Shown here piece by piece: positions 8,496 through 15,870 of a stretch of DNA of 64,000 nt. This DNA comes from Flavobacteriaceae bacterium (GTDB lineage Bacteria > Bacteroidota > Bacteroidia > Flavobacteriales > Flavobacteriaceae). Below the pieces are notes generated by a model, which was given only the letters and a program-made list of their open reading frames with translations, was not told where the DNA came from and did no database searches. Each line of letters begins with the position of its first letter. The stretch's first letter is position 1. Location: assembly GCA_030148025.1 (NCBI GenBank), contig JASBUG010000003.1, positions 62,001-126,000 of the forward strand, read 5' to 3'. Position numbers and translations under genes: made by a program.

Positions 8496-10409
8496 ATGAG
8501 TAACTACCATATAAAACATTTAGAAGAATACTATCAAGTCTACAGAAAATCTATTCAGAGCCCTGAGAATTTTTGGGAAGAAATTGCCGAAGAACATTTT
8601 GTTTGGCGTAAGCGCTGGGACAAGGTTTTAAGTTGGGATTTCACCAAACCAGAAGTAAAATGGTTTGAAGGCGCACAACTAAACATTACCGAAAACTGTA
8701 TAGACAGACATTTACCAACTCGTGGTGATAAAACTGCAATTTTATTCGAACCTAACGATCCTAATGAAGCTGCTGAACATATCACCTATAAAGATTTAGC
8801 TGCTCGTGTAAACAAGTTTGCCAATGTGTTAAAGAGCCAAGGTGTTGAAAAAGGCGATCGTGTGTGTATCTATTTACCAATGATTCCTGAGTTGGCAGTT
8901 GCAGTTTTAGCTTGTGCCAGAATAGGAGCGATACACTCTGTAGTGTTTGCAGGATTTTCTTCTACAGCATTAGCAACCAGAATTAATGATTCCGATTGTA
9001 AAATGGTATTGACCTCAGATGGTTCTTATAGAGGAAAGAAAACCATCGATCTTAAAGGTATTGTAGATGAAGCGTTAAACGATTGTCCTTGTGTAGAAAC
9101 TGTTCTAGTAGCAAAACGTATCAATTCTGATATTCATATGGAAGCAGGTCGCGACCAATGGTTACAACCGTTGTTAGATGAGGCTTCCGATGTTTGTGAA
9201 GCAGAAACTATGAATGCCGAAGATCCGTTGTTTATTCTATATACGTCTGGATCTACAGGACAGCCAAAAGGTATGGTACATACAACCGCTGGATATATGG
9301 TGTATACAGGTTATACCTTTAAAAATGTGTTCCAATATCGTGAAGATGATGTGTATTGGTGTACCGCAGATATTGGTTGGATTACAGGACACAGTTATAT
9401 TGTGTATGGTCCGCTAGCTAATGGTGCAACAACTGTGATGTTTGAAGGTGTTCCAACCTACCCAGACTGGGGACGCTTCTGGGAGATTGTAGAAAAACAT
9501 AAGATCAACCAGTTCTATACAGCGCCAACAGCAATTAGAGCTTTGGCAAAAGAGAATTTAGATTATGTTGAAAAATACGATCTGTCCTCTTTAAAAGTAT
9601 TAGGAACCGTTGGTGAGCCCATAAACGAAGAAGCATGGCATTGGTATAACGACAATATTGGAAAGAAAAAAGCACCAATTGTAGATACTTGGTGGCAAAC
9701 CGAAACAGGAGGAATTTTAATTACACCAATTCCTTATGCTACACCAACAAAACCAACGTATGCGACCTTACCATTTATTGGTGTACAACCAGCATTAATG
9801 GACGAAAACGGAAACGAAATTCACGGTAACCAGGTAGAAGGACGTTTATGTATAAAATTCCCTTGGCCATCAATGGCGCGAACTATTTGGGGGAATCACC
9901 AACGATATAGAGACACCTATTTCTCGGCGTTCGAGAATAAATACTTTACAGGCGATGGTGCCTTACGTGACGAGGTTGGATATTATAGAATTACAGGTCG
10001 TGTAGACGATGTAATTATTGTATCTGGACACAACCTTGGTACGGCGCCTATTGAGGATGCCATTAACGAGCATCCAGCAGTAGCAGAATCTGCTATTGTT
10101 GGTTTCCCACACGATATAAAAGGAAATGCACTGTATGGTTATGTTATTTTAAAGGAAACAGGTGAAGGCAGAGACCACGATAATTTACGTAAGGAAATTA
10201 ATCAGATTATTACAGAACATATTGGGCCAATTGCAAAGCTTGATAAGATACAGTTTACTAAAGGCTTACCAAAAACACGCTCTGGTAAGATCATGCGACG
10301 TATTTTACGTAAAATAGCTGGAAAAGACACCTCTAATTTAGGGGATACAAGTACTTTGTTGAATCCTGAAGTAGTTGAAAGTATTATTGAAGGAGCAAAA
10401 CAGTTTTAA
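8496..10409 (+). CDS. acs: Acetate--CoA ligase (acetyl-CoA synthetase)
   Basis: Converts acetate, ATP and CoA to acetyl-CoA via acetyl-AMP in the cytoplasm. Its 637 residues match the family length. The AMP-binding loop (YTSGSTGQPKGMVHTT, about residues 249-264), the WWQTETGG core motif (about 400), the GRVDDVIIVSGHNLGT hinge and the C-terminal PKTRSGKIMRR with the catalytic, acetylation-regulated lysine are all present. The start gives MSNYHIKHLEEYY, as in orthologues. It is followed closely by a DUF2188 gene. Confidence 0.97.
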   Translation: MSNYHIKHLEEYYQVYRKSIQSPENFWEEIAEEHFVWRKRWDKVLSWDFTKPEVKWFEGAQLNITENCIDRHLPTRGDKTAILFEPNDPNEAAEHITYKDLAARVNKFANVLKSQGVEKGDRVCIYLPMIPELAVAVLACARIGAIHSVVFAGFSSTALATRINDSDCKMVLTSDGSYRGKKTIDLKGIVDEALNDCPCVETVLVAKRINSDIHMEAGRDQWLQPLLDEASDVCEAETMNAEDPLFILYTSGSTGQPKGMVHTTAGYMVYTGYTFKNVFQYREDDVYWCTADIGWITGHSYIVYGPLANGATTVMFEGVPTYPDWGRFWEIVEKHKINQFYTAPTAIRALAKENLDYVEKYDLSSLKVLGTVGEPINEEAWHWYNDNIGKKKAPIVDTWWQTETGGILITPIPYATPTKPTYATLPFIGVQPALMDENGNEIHGNQVEGRLCIKFPWPSMARTIWGNHQRYRDTYFSAFENKYFTGDGALRDEVGYYRITGRVDDVIIVSGHNLGTAPIEDAINEHPAVAESAIVGFPHDIKGNALYGYVILKETGEGRDHDNLRKEINQIITEHIGPIAKLDKIQFTKGLPKTRSGKIMRRILRKIAGKDTSNLGDTSTLLNPEVVESIIEGAKQF

Positions 10410-10436
10410 AGCACAATTAGTAAAACATCATTAAGA

Positions 10437-10718
10437 ATGTCAAAAGATGTTTCAAAATCTTGGATACATATTTTAATTGAGCTCATTGAAGCCTATTTTA
10501 CAAGTTCACGTAAAAGAAAAAGAACGTGGCATCAACATGTAGTACCTTATGAAGAAGCTTGGGCTGTACGACGAGAAGGGAACAAACGTATTACGTCTAA
10601 ACACAGGCGTCAAGATACAGCAATTAGAGCAGCAAAGAGATTAGCCAAAAAACATAAAGCCGATGTGATCATACATAGGCAAGATGGTACTATTCGCGAT
10701 CGAATTAATTATGATTAA
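10437..10718 (+). CDS. DUF2188 domain protein
   Basis: A 93-residue protein. The C-terminal part is a complete DUF2188 domain: WHQHVVPYEEAWAVRREGN, then a helix of AIRAAKRLAKKHKADVIIH and the ending QDGTIRDRINYD. The N-terminal 30 residues are a basic amphipathic extension (LIELIEAYFTSSRKRKR). The family's function is not established. It lies 27 bp downstream of acs on the same strand and is probably co-transcribed. Confidence 0.85.
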   Translation: MSKDVSKSWIHILIELIEAYFTSSRKRKRTWHQHVVPYEEAWAVRREGNKRITSKHRRQDTAIRAAKRLAKKHKADVIIHRQDGTIRDRINYD

Positions 10719-10836
10719 TGATTATAATTTAGAGTGATTTATATAGGTGTATTGTTATACTCAGACGAACTACTAAGTATTATCTTTAATTTAATTGAAG
10801 TGTAATAGGATGCTTTTTTGGTGAGTTCGTTTAGAT

Positions 10837-10866
10837 ATCTGACCTTTTAAAGGTAAACAGATTTTA
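10837..10866 (+). terminator. Putative terminator of the acs-DUF2188 unit
   Basis: A hairpin ACCTTT-T-AAAGGT (10842-10854) enclosed by ATCTG/CAGAT (10837-10841, 10858-10862) and followed by a short T-run. It is 118 bp past the DUF2188 stop, so assignment is tentative. Confidence 0.4.
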
Positions 10867-10908
10867 TACAACTGTATTTTATTATTCATGATAGTTAATT
10901 AAACAAAA

Positions 10909-10936
10909 AGCGGTTCGAGTTTTCACTCAAACCGCT
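10909..10936 (-). terminator. Rho-independent terminator of the isochorismatase-like gene
   Basis: Arms AGCGGTTCGAGT (10909-10920) and ACTCAAACCGCT (10925-10936) pair with one mismatch. Reading on the minus strand the hairpin is followed by TTTTTG. Confidence 0.8.
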
Positions 10937-10969
10937 AATGCTCATACACCGACTTTTTTATTAATCATT

Positions 10970-11653
10970 CTATTTAGTTTTTAAGAACTCTTTTGTGCTA
11001 ATCATTGCTTTGGTATGCAATGCTAGTGATTTTTCTGAAGCTTCAAGAAGTTCAAGACTTGTTGATCCAATAGCATCAGATATAACAATGGTTGAATAGC
11101 CATTTTCTGCAGCATCTCTGGCATGAGATTCTATACAGCCTTCTGCCAACATGCCTGCAATATATATAGTGTCAATTCTCAATCTTTTTAAATGCTCCTG
11201 AATAGATTGAGCCCAAAAAGAGGTGAAACCTTGTCTGTATGGTAATACAATTTCATGTTTTAGTGGACTAGCTTCAGGAATAAAATCAACACCTGGAGAA
11301 TTTATCTCCAATAATTTATTTTCAATAATGACACTTTGGATGTTGTTCAAAGGTTTGAAGTCTTTCATCAATTCATAATCAAAGCCTACTGGAGAATGGA
11401 TGATAGGAATGTTTTGTTTTCTAGCTTCTTTTATTACTTTTCTTAAGTTTTCACGCACTTTGTTTTTTGCTTCAGAATCTTTTGTAAATCCCCAAGCTTT
11501 ACCACCTTCAGATAATAAGTCTACTTGCGCAGAAGTAATTAATAAGACCTTGCCTGAATTTGTTTTGTTAGCTGATTGTGATTGAGAAACGTTAGAAAAT
11601 ATTAAGCTTAAACAAATAATTGATAGTGTAGATGTAATGTGTTTTGATTTCAT
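10970..11653 (-). CDS. Exported isochorismatase-family cysteine hydrolase
   Basis: A 227-residue isochorismatase-like fold: nucleophile Cys173 in AEGCIESHARDAAENGY and acid Asp45 in ITSAQVDLL. An N-terminal signal peptide (about residues 1-26, ending VSQSQS) is unusual, since most family members are cytoplasmic. The third catalytic residue, normally a lysine in a K-x-x-(F/Y)-S-x-F block, appears as Arg140 (RQGFTSF); this alignment is by eye. Substrate unknown; the family includes nicotinamidases, isochorismatases and amide hydrolases. It lies next to the Crp/Fnr regulator gene on the same strand, with an 80-bp gap. Confidence 0.82.
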   Translation of the reverse strand: MKSKHITSTLSIICLSLIFSNVSQSQSANKTNSGKVLLITSAQVDLLSEGGKAWGFTKDSEAKNKVRENLRKVIKEARKQNIPIIHSPVGFDYELMKDFKPLNNIQSVIIENKLLEINSPGVDFIPEASPLKHEIVLPYRQGFTSFWAQSIQEHLKRLRIDTIYIAGMLAEGCIESHARDAAENGYSTIVISDAIGSTSLELLEASEKSLALHTKAMISTKEFLKTK

Positions 11654-11733
11654 TGTATTAAAGTTTTATAAATTAATACAACAAATGTCGTTCTAGTAAA
11701 TAGTTGAAAACGGTATCAAAAGATACAAAGCGG

Positions 11734-12354
11734 TTATTTTTTTAATTCTACATAACCACGATGCAAAATTACCTTACCATTTGTTTCAAAATTTTTTAAG
11801 ATTCTGGAAATAACAACTCTGGTTGTACCCAGTTCATAAGCAAGTGCTTGATGCGAAAGCGGCACTTTGTTGGTATTATGATTTGAAGCATATTCGTTCA
11901 GATAAGTAATAACACGTTGGTCAATTTTTTTAAACACTACATTATTGAATGAATCCAATAATTCATCGTATCTGTTTCTATATGCTTTTAAAATGAAATT
12001 ATTCCAAGACGTATATTTTTTTTGCCAAATAGGGATGAAACTTGAAGGAATGAAAAGAACATCTGTGTCTTCTTCGGTTATAGCGAAAGAAGGACTTTCA
12101 TTATTAAACAGGCATGCTGCTAAAGACATAATGCAGGTTTCCTGAGGTAATACATAGTAAAGAAGTATTTCACGCTCTTCATTGGTTTGAAAAACTCTAA
12201 TAGAACCTTTTAAAACAATAGGAAGTACTTTTAAATATTGTCCTTCTCTAATTAGTAATTCGCCTTTTTTGAATGATTGAATGTTTCCAACTTTTTTAAT
12301 CTCCTCTTTAAGTTCTAGTTCTTTAGCTGGTTCAAATCTGGAAAAATCTATCAT
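11734..12354 (-). CDS. Crp/Fnr-family transcriptional regulator
   Basis: A 206-residue DNA-binding regulator. The N-terminal cyclic-nucleotide-binding-like beta-barrel (about 20-115) carries FKKGELLIREGQYLKVLPIV. A long dimer helix follows, then a winged HTH (about 160-203: LSHQALAYELGTTRVVISRILKNF). No Fnr-type cysteine cluster is seen (only two cysteines, adjacent, in the barrel), so the effector is unknown. A TAnnTTTG promoter lies about 75 bp upstream. It may control the adjacent hydrolase. Confidence 0.9.
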   Translation of the reverse strand: MIDFSRFEPAKELELKEEIKKVGNIQSFKKGELLIREGQYLKVLPIVLKGSIRVFQTNEEREILLYYVLPQETCIMSLAACLFNNESPSFAITEEDTDVLFIPSSFIPIWQKKYTSWNNFILKAYRNRYDELLDSFNNVVFKKIDQRVITYLNEYASNHNTNKVPLSHQALAYELGTTRVVISRILKNFETNGKVILHRGYVELKK

Positions 12355-12428
12355 ATAAATTTTACACTTTTTAACTTGTAGTTAGTTTAGGTATATGTTA
12401 CTGTTTTATTGATCCATATAGTGTTAAG

Positions 12429-12436
12429 CAAAATTA
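12429..12436 (-). promoter_or_regulatory. -7 promoter element of crp/fnr-like gene
   Basis: On the minus strand this reads TAATTTTG, an exact match to the Bacteroidota TAnnTTTG consensus, 74 nt upstream of the regulator ATG. Confidence 0.55.
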
Positions 12437-12512
12437 GTCTTTTTGAGTTTCAAAATCAACAAGTTATCTTAGGTGTTTTTATGAATAGCAATTCTAAATA
12501 ATAATTATTTTT

Positions 12513-12530
12513 TGACATTTTTAGACAAGT
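12513..12530 (+). promoter_or_regulatory. AraC-type operator, araC1 promoter
   Basis: TGACATTTTTAGACAAGT, repeated base-for-base at 13393-13410. The two half-sites TGAC and GACAA start 11 bp apart, one helical turn. GACAA ends exactly 21 nt before the -7 element at 12550, replacing a normal -33 TTTG. Confidence 0.7.
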
Positions 12531-12549
12531 TCTTATGATAGCTTATTTG

Positions 12550-12557
12550 TAATTTTG
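12550..12557 (+). promoter_or_regulatory. -7 promoter element of araC1
   Basis: TAATTTTG, an exact TAnnTTTG match. Its final G is only 4 nt before the ATG at 12562, so the transcript is probably leaderless. Confidence 0.65.
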
Positions 12558-12561
12558 CATT

Positions 12562-13395
12562 ATGGAGTTACATAACATACGATTTATAAAGTCCAACGAC
12601 TTGCAAATAGCAGCCTCTTGTGAGGCGAATTCAAACGATATTACAGAGGTGTATTATCCGTCTACTATTTTGCTGTATGCAGAGGTTGGTCATATTAATG
12701 TAAAGATCAATCAGGAGTTGTTTAAGGTCAATTCTGGTGAGTTTGCCTTACTGCGTAAATACACACAGTGTAGTATGTTTAAAACCTGGGAGCCACAAGA
12801 TGAGTTTGCACAAACCTATGCCTTTGTGCTCACTAATGAGTTTATAAAAAAGGTCATTCATAAAATTGAGATTCCTAAAGATACAAAACCTATTAGCGAA
12901 CGCTTTGTATCAGTGCCAAATACCAGTTTAATGCAAGGCTTAATGCAATCTATTATTGCATACCTCGATGATGGCAAGGATGTAGACCCTCAAATTATTG
13001 AGCTAAAAACCTTAGAGGCATTGCATGCTTTAGCAAAAGCTGATCCAAGATTATTAGGCGTATTTAAAGAGTTTGCCATTTCAGAACGTGCAGATATAGA
13101 GCAACTCATGAATTATAACTATTTGTATAATATTCCTTTAGAGGAGCTTGCTGTGCAATCTGGTAGAAGTTTATCGACCTTCAACAGAGAGTTCAGGTCG
13201 TTGTTTAACGACACACCACATCGTTGGATAAAGAAAAAGCGTTTGCAATTTGCACGTAATATGATGGTGACTAAAAACATGAGACCTAGTGAAGTGTATC
13301 TGGAATCTGGTTTTGAAGATCTGGCACATTTTAGTAAATCGTTTAAAAATTTCTTTAACGTGACGCCTTCACAATTCTATAAATCTTTAGCGTGA
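12562..13395 (+). CDS. AraC-family transcriptional regulator (araC1)
   Basis: A 277-residue regulator with an N-terminal cupin-like sensing region and C-terminal double HTH (about 190-277): LEELAVQSGRSLSTFNREF for the first and PSEVYLESGFEDLAHFSKSF for the second. It is a paralogue of the regulator at 14979-15785 (shared EDLAHFSK core). Its own promoter and that of the next operon carry the same operator, so autoregulation plus activation of the SDR operon is a strong inference. Inducer unknown. Confidence 0.9.
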   Translation: MELHNIRFIKSNDLQIAASCEANSNDITEVYYPSTILLYAEVGHINVKINQELFKVNSGEFALLRKYTQCSMFKTWEPQDEFAQTYAFVLTNEFIKKVIHKIEIPKDTKPISERFVSVPNTSLMQGLMQSIIAYLDDGKDVDPQIIELKTLEALHALAKADPRLLGVFKEFAISERADIEQLMNYNYLYNIPLEELAVQSGRSLSTFNREFRSLFNDTPHRWIKKKRLQFARNMMVTKNMRPSEVYLESGFEDLAHFSKSFKNFFNVTPSQFYKSLA

Positions 13396-13431
13396 CATTT
13401 TTAGACAAGTAACCTTGAAAGTTTTAGACAA
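13393..13431 (+). promoter_or_regulatory. Double AraC-type operator, SDR operon promoter
   Basis: The distal site TGACATTTTTAGACAAGT (13393-13410) is identical to the araC1 operator. A proximal site follows with TGAA (13416-13419) and TTTTAGACAA (13422-13431); the half-site starts are again 11 bp apart, and the two sites are 23 bp apart. The proximal GACAA ends exactly 21 nt before the -7 element. The distal site overlaps the araC1 stop codon. Confidence 0.7.
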
Positions 13432-13452
13432 CCTTAAGGCAGCTTGCTGAAA

Positions 13453-13460
13453 TACCTTTG
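13453..13460 (+). promoter_or_regulatory. -7 promoter element of the SDR operon
   Basis: TACCTTTG, exact TAnnTTTG match, 25 nt before the ATG at 13486. No TTTG -33 box precedes it; the AraC-type half-site occupies that position. Confidence 0.65.
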
Positions 13461-13485
13461 TACTATAATTTTAAACAAAGTAATC

Positions 13486-14264
13486 ATGTCGAAAACAGCA
13501 TTAATAACAGGAGCATCAAGCGGAATAGGAAAAGAGTTAGCAATCATACATGCGCAACAAGGTGGAAATTTGGTACTTGTAGCACGCAGAGCAGATAAAT
13601 TAAATGAGCTAAAACAAACGTTAGAGTCGCAACATAAAGTTTCGGTATATGTTATAGCAAAGGATCTTACAAATGCCAATGCACCACAAGAAGTATACGA
13701 CGAAGTACAAACACAAGGTATTACAGTAGATTATTTAATTAATAATGCAGGTTTTGGTGGACGTGGGAAGTTTCATGAAAGATCTATTGAAGACGATCTG
13801 GCAATGATCAATCTTAATATTGTTGCACTAACCTTATTAACTAAATTATTCTTACCAGATTTTGTAAAACGAAATAGTGGAAAAATATTAAACACATCAT
13901 CTACAGCTAGTTTTATGCCTGGGCCATTACAAGCAGTATATTTTGCAACAAAAACCTATGTAACGTTTTTAAGTAATGCTATTGCTGAGGAGCTTTACGA
14001 TACCAATGTAACGGTTACAAATCTTATGCCTGGAGCAACAGAATCGGAGTTTGCAAAAACCTCAGGAATGGAAAAACAGGTCTATTTGAACAAACAGCAA
14101 CGGCATATTCAGTAGCTTTAGATGGTTACAATGGTATGATAGAAGGGAAGTTGGACGTTATATCTGGATTAAAGCCAATGCAAAAGGTGATGATGCGAAT
14201 GATACCGTTTACACCAAAACGAACCGTTTTAAAACAGATACGACAAATGCAGGAAGTGAATTAA
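13486..14264 (+). pseudogene. Short-chain dehydrogenase/reductase, frameshifted
   Basis: Classical SDR oxidoreductase with TGASSGIG cofactor loop (about residues 8-15), NNAG motif, and active-site Tyr in YFATK. The first frame stops at 14115 after FAKTSGMEK plus an unrelated tail. The -1 frame carries on directly (TGLFEQTATAYSVALDGYNG ... IRQMQEVN) without a stop to 14264, as expected of an intact SDR C-terminus. Restoring one A in the A5 run at 14072-14076 joins both. Either a sequencing error, a phase-variable tract or a true recent lesion. It heads an operon with the NAD(P)-binding gene and araC2. The start at 13486 gives MSKTALITGASSG. Confidence 0.85.
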
Positions 14265-14274
14265 TAATATAATT

Positions 14275-14928
14275 ATGAAAAATGTAGTAATTCTTGGTGC
14301 TAGCGGCATGGTTGGCGGCGAAGTGTTAAAGCTTTGCCTTGCCAATCCTGAAATAGATAATGTAGTAGCTTTTGTTAGAAAGCCACTAGGAATTATCCAT
14401 GAAAAATTACAGGAGATCGATCATCATGACTATACCAATTTTGAAACGGTAAAAACCTATTTGAAATATGTAGATGTTTGTTTTTTCTGTATTGGTGTGT
14501 ATACTGGCGCTGTTCCAAAAGATGAGTTTAATAAAATAACTATAGATATGCCTGTAGCTTTAGGAAAAGCTATAAAAGCGCAAAGCCCTAATGTGGTTTT
14601 TAGCTTGTTAAGTGGAATGGGAGCAGATACTACAGAAACAAGTCGTACACTATTTGCAAAAGCAAAGGGAATAGCTGAGAATAAACTTATGGCTTTAAAT
14701 TTTCATAGGTTACATATTTTTAGACCTGGATATATTTATCCTATTGTGCCAAGAAAAGAGCCGAATGTTTTGTATACCTTATTCCGTTTTCTGTATAAAC
14801 CATTAAAAGGATTAATGAAAAATAGCTCAACTACATCGATGCAATTGGCAGAAAAAATGGTTGAAGCAGCCATGACCGAAGCAGATACACAAATATTTGA
14901 AAATAGAGATATCATAAAAAGTTATTAA
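14275..14928 (+). CDS. NAD(P)-binding Rossmann-fold protein (NmrA/HTATIP2-like)
   Basis: A 217-residue atypical short-chain dehydrogenase-like protein. The dinucleotide-binding loop VVILGASGMVGGEV is at residues 4-17; LLSGMGAD and IFRPGYIYP are typical of the HTATIP2/NmrA-like group. The role (redox sensor or reductase) is not determinable. It begins 10 bp after the end of the SDR reading frame and runs into araC2, so it is the second gene of the AraC-controlled operon. Confidence 0.85.
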   Translation: MKNVVILGASGMVGGEVLKLCLANPEIDNVVAFVRKPLGIIHEKLQEIDHHDYTNFETVKTYLKYVDVCFFCIGVYTGAVPKDEFNKITIDMPVALGKAIKAQSPNVVFSLLSGMGADTTETSRTLFAKAKGIAENKLMALNFHRLHIFRPGYIYPIVPRKEPNVLYTLFRFLYKPLKGLMKNSSTTSMQLAEKMVEAAMTEADTQIFENRDIIKSY

Positions 14929-14978
14929 ATTTAGGAGAACAAAAACCAACCTTGAAAACAATACAAAAAAATAGACGT

Positions 14979-15785
14979 ATGGAAATAATGGTGCATAATA
15001 ATGTGCCATTTTCTGGGTGGTTATTGTCAAATAATACAGAGGTGTATTCAGGCTTTCAAAATATCGACTCTTTGGTATATATTGTAAAGGGAGGCCTTAG
15101 ATATTTTAATGATGAGGAAGAATTTATTAGTACTGCTGGCGAATTGTTCTTCTCAGCTAAATATGCCGATTATAAGGTGCAAAGAATTTTAGACCCTGAA
15201 ACTAACGATTTCGAGTCTATCGTAGTCGCTTTTCAGGATGGGTTAGATTGCACTCAAGAATTCAATAATACGGTCGACCTAAAATTAAACTTCAAAATAG
15301 ACTCAGATACGCTTAAAGAGCTTTTTGTAGACATTCGTGATTGTTACTATACTAAAACATATTATACCGATCATGAAATTGAACAACTATTAAAGAAGGT
15401 AAATCATTTACTATGTGAGGAAGCAAATAATGAGTTGGCTGCTTTACGCGATCACAGAAATGATAAACTCCTTGAGTTCTTGTATAAACATATTACTAAG
15501 AATATAACTTTAGAAGAGTTGGCAAACAACTATGGAACGAGTTTGTCATCTTTTCAACGTTTGTTTAAACGAAAATTGGGAGTGTCTCCTCATAAATGGA
15601 TAAAGGATCAGAGATTGCACCATTCACGGTTCCAAATGCAGTATACTCAAAAGCCAATCTCTCAAATCTATTTAGACCTAGGTTACGAAGATTTAGCACA
15701 TTTTAGTAAAGAATTTAAAAAGAAATTTGGCTATAACCCTAGTGATACTTACAATACCGTTGAAATAGAGGTAGTTAACATTTAG
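14979..15785 (+). CDS. AraC-family transcriptional regulator (araC2)
   Basis: Start chosen at the ATG at 14979 (MEIMVHNN); a TTG at 14952 would add nine residues. About 268 residues with cupin-like N-terminus (YIVKGGLRYF, GELFFSAKYADY) and C-terminal double HTH (LEELANNYGTSLSSFQRLF and ISQIYLDLGYEDLAHFSKEF). Paralogue of araC1 at 12562. It is third in the SDR operon and immediately upstream of the VPS10 gene, whose promoter has the same operator geometry. Confidence 0.9.
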   Translation: MEIMVHNNVPFSGWLLSNNTEVYSGFQNIDSLVYIVKGGLRYFNDEEEFISTAGELFFSAKYADYKVQRILDPETNDFESIVVAFQDGLDCTQEFNNTVDLKLNFKIDSDTLKELFVDIRDCYYTKTYYTDHEIEQLLKKVNHLLCEEANNELAALRDHRNDKLLEFLYKHITKNITLEELANNYGTSLSSFQRLFKRKLGVSPHKWIKDQRLHHSRFQMQYTQKPISQIYLDLGYEDLAHFSKEFKKKFGYNPSDTYNTVEIEVVNI

Positions 15786-15795
15786 ACTTGGTATT

Positions 15796-15812
15796 TGACC
15801 AAATTTGACAAG
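15796..15812 (+). promoter_or_regulatory. AraC-type operator, VPS10 gene promoter
   Basis: TGACCAAATTTGACAAG: TGAC and GACAA half-sites start 11 bp apart, as at 12513 and 13393. GACAA ends exactly 21 nt before the TATTTTTA element at 15833. Confidence 0.6.
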
Positions 15813-15832
15813 CTACGAGCGTTTTTGGTTTG

Positions 15833-15840
15833 TATTTTTA
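15833..15840 (+). promoter_or_regulatory. -7-like promoter element of VPS10 gene
   Basis: TATTTTTA, one mismatch (final base) from TAnnTTTG, 30 nt before the ATG at 15871. The choice rests mainly on the conserved 21-nt distance from the operator. Confidence 0.5.
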
Positions 15841-15870
15841 GTTTTTTACTAAACAACCATTATACAAATC

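Noticed and set aside
11734..12354. Fnr-type oxygen sensor
   Set aside because: The cysteine pattern of a [4Fe-4S] Fnr is missing.
13444..14115. SDR as a complete 223-residue protein with TTG start
   Set aside because: The TTG lies before the -7 element and the stop at 14115 is a frameshift product; the conserved start is 13486 and the conserved C-terminus is in the -1 frame.
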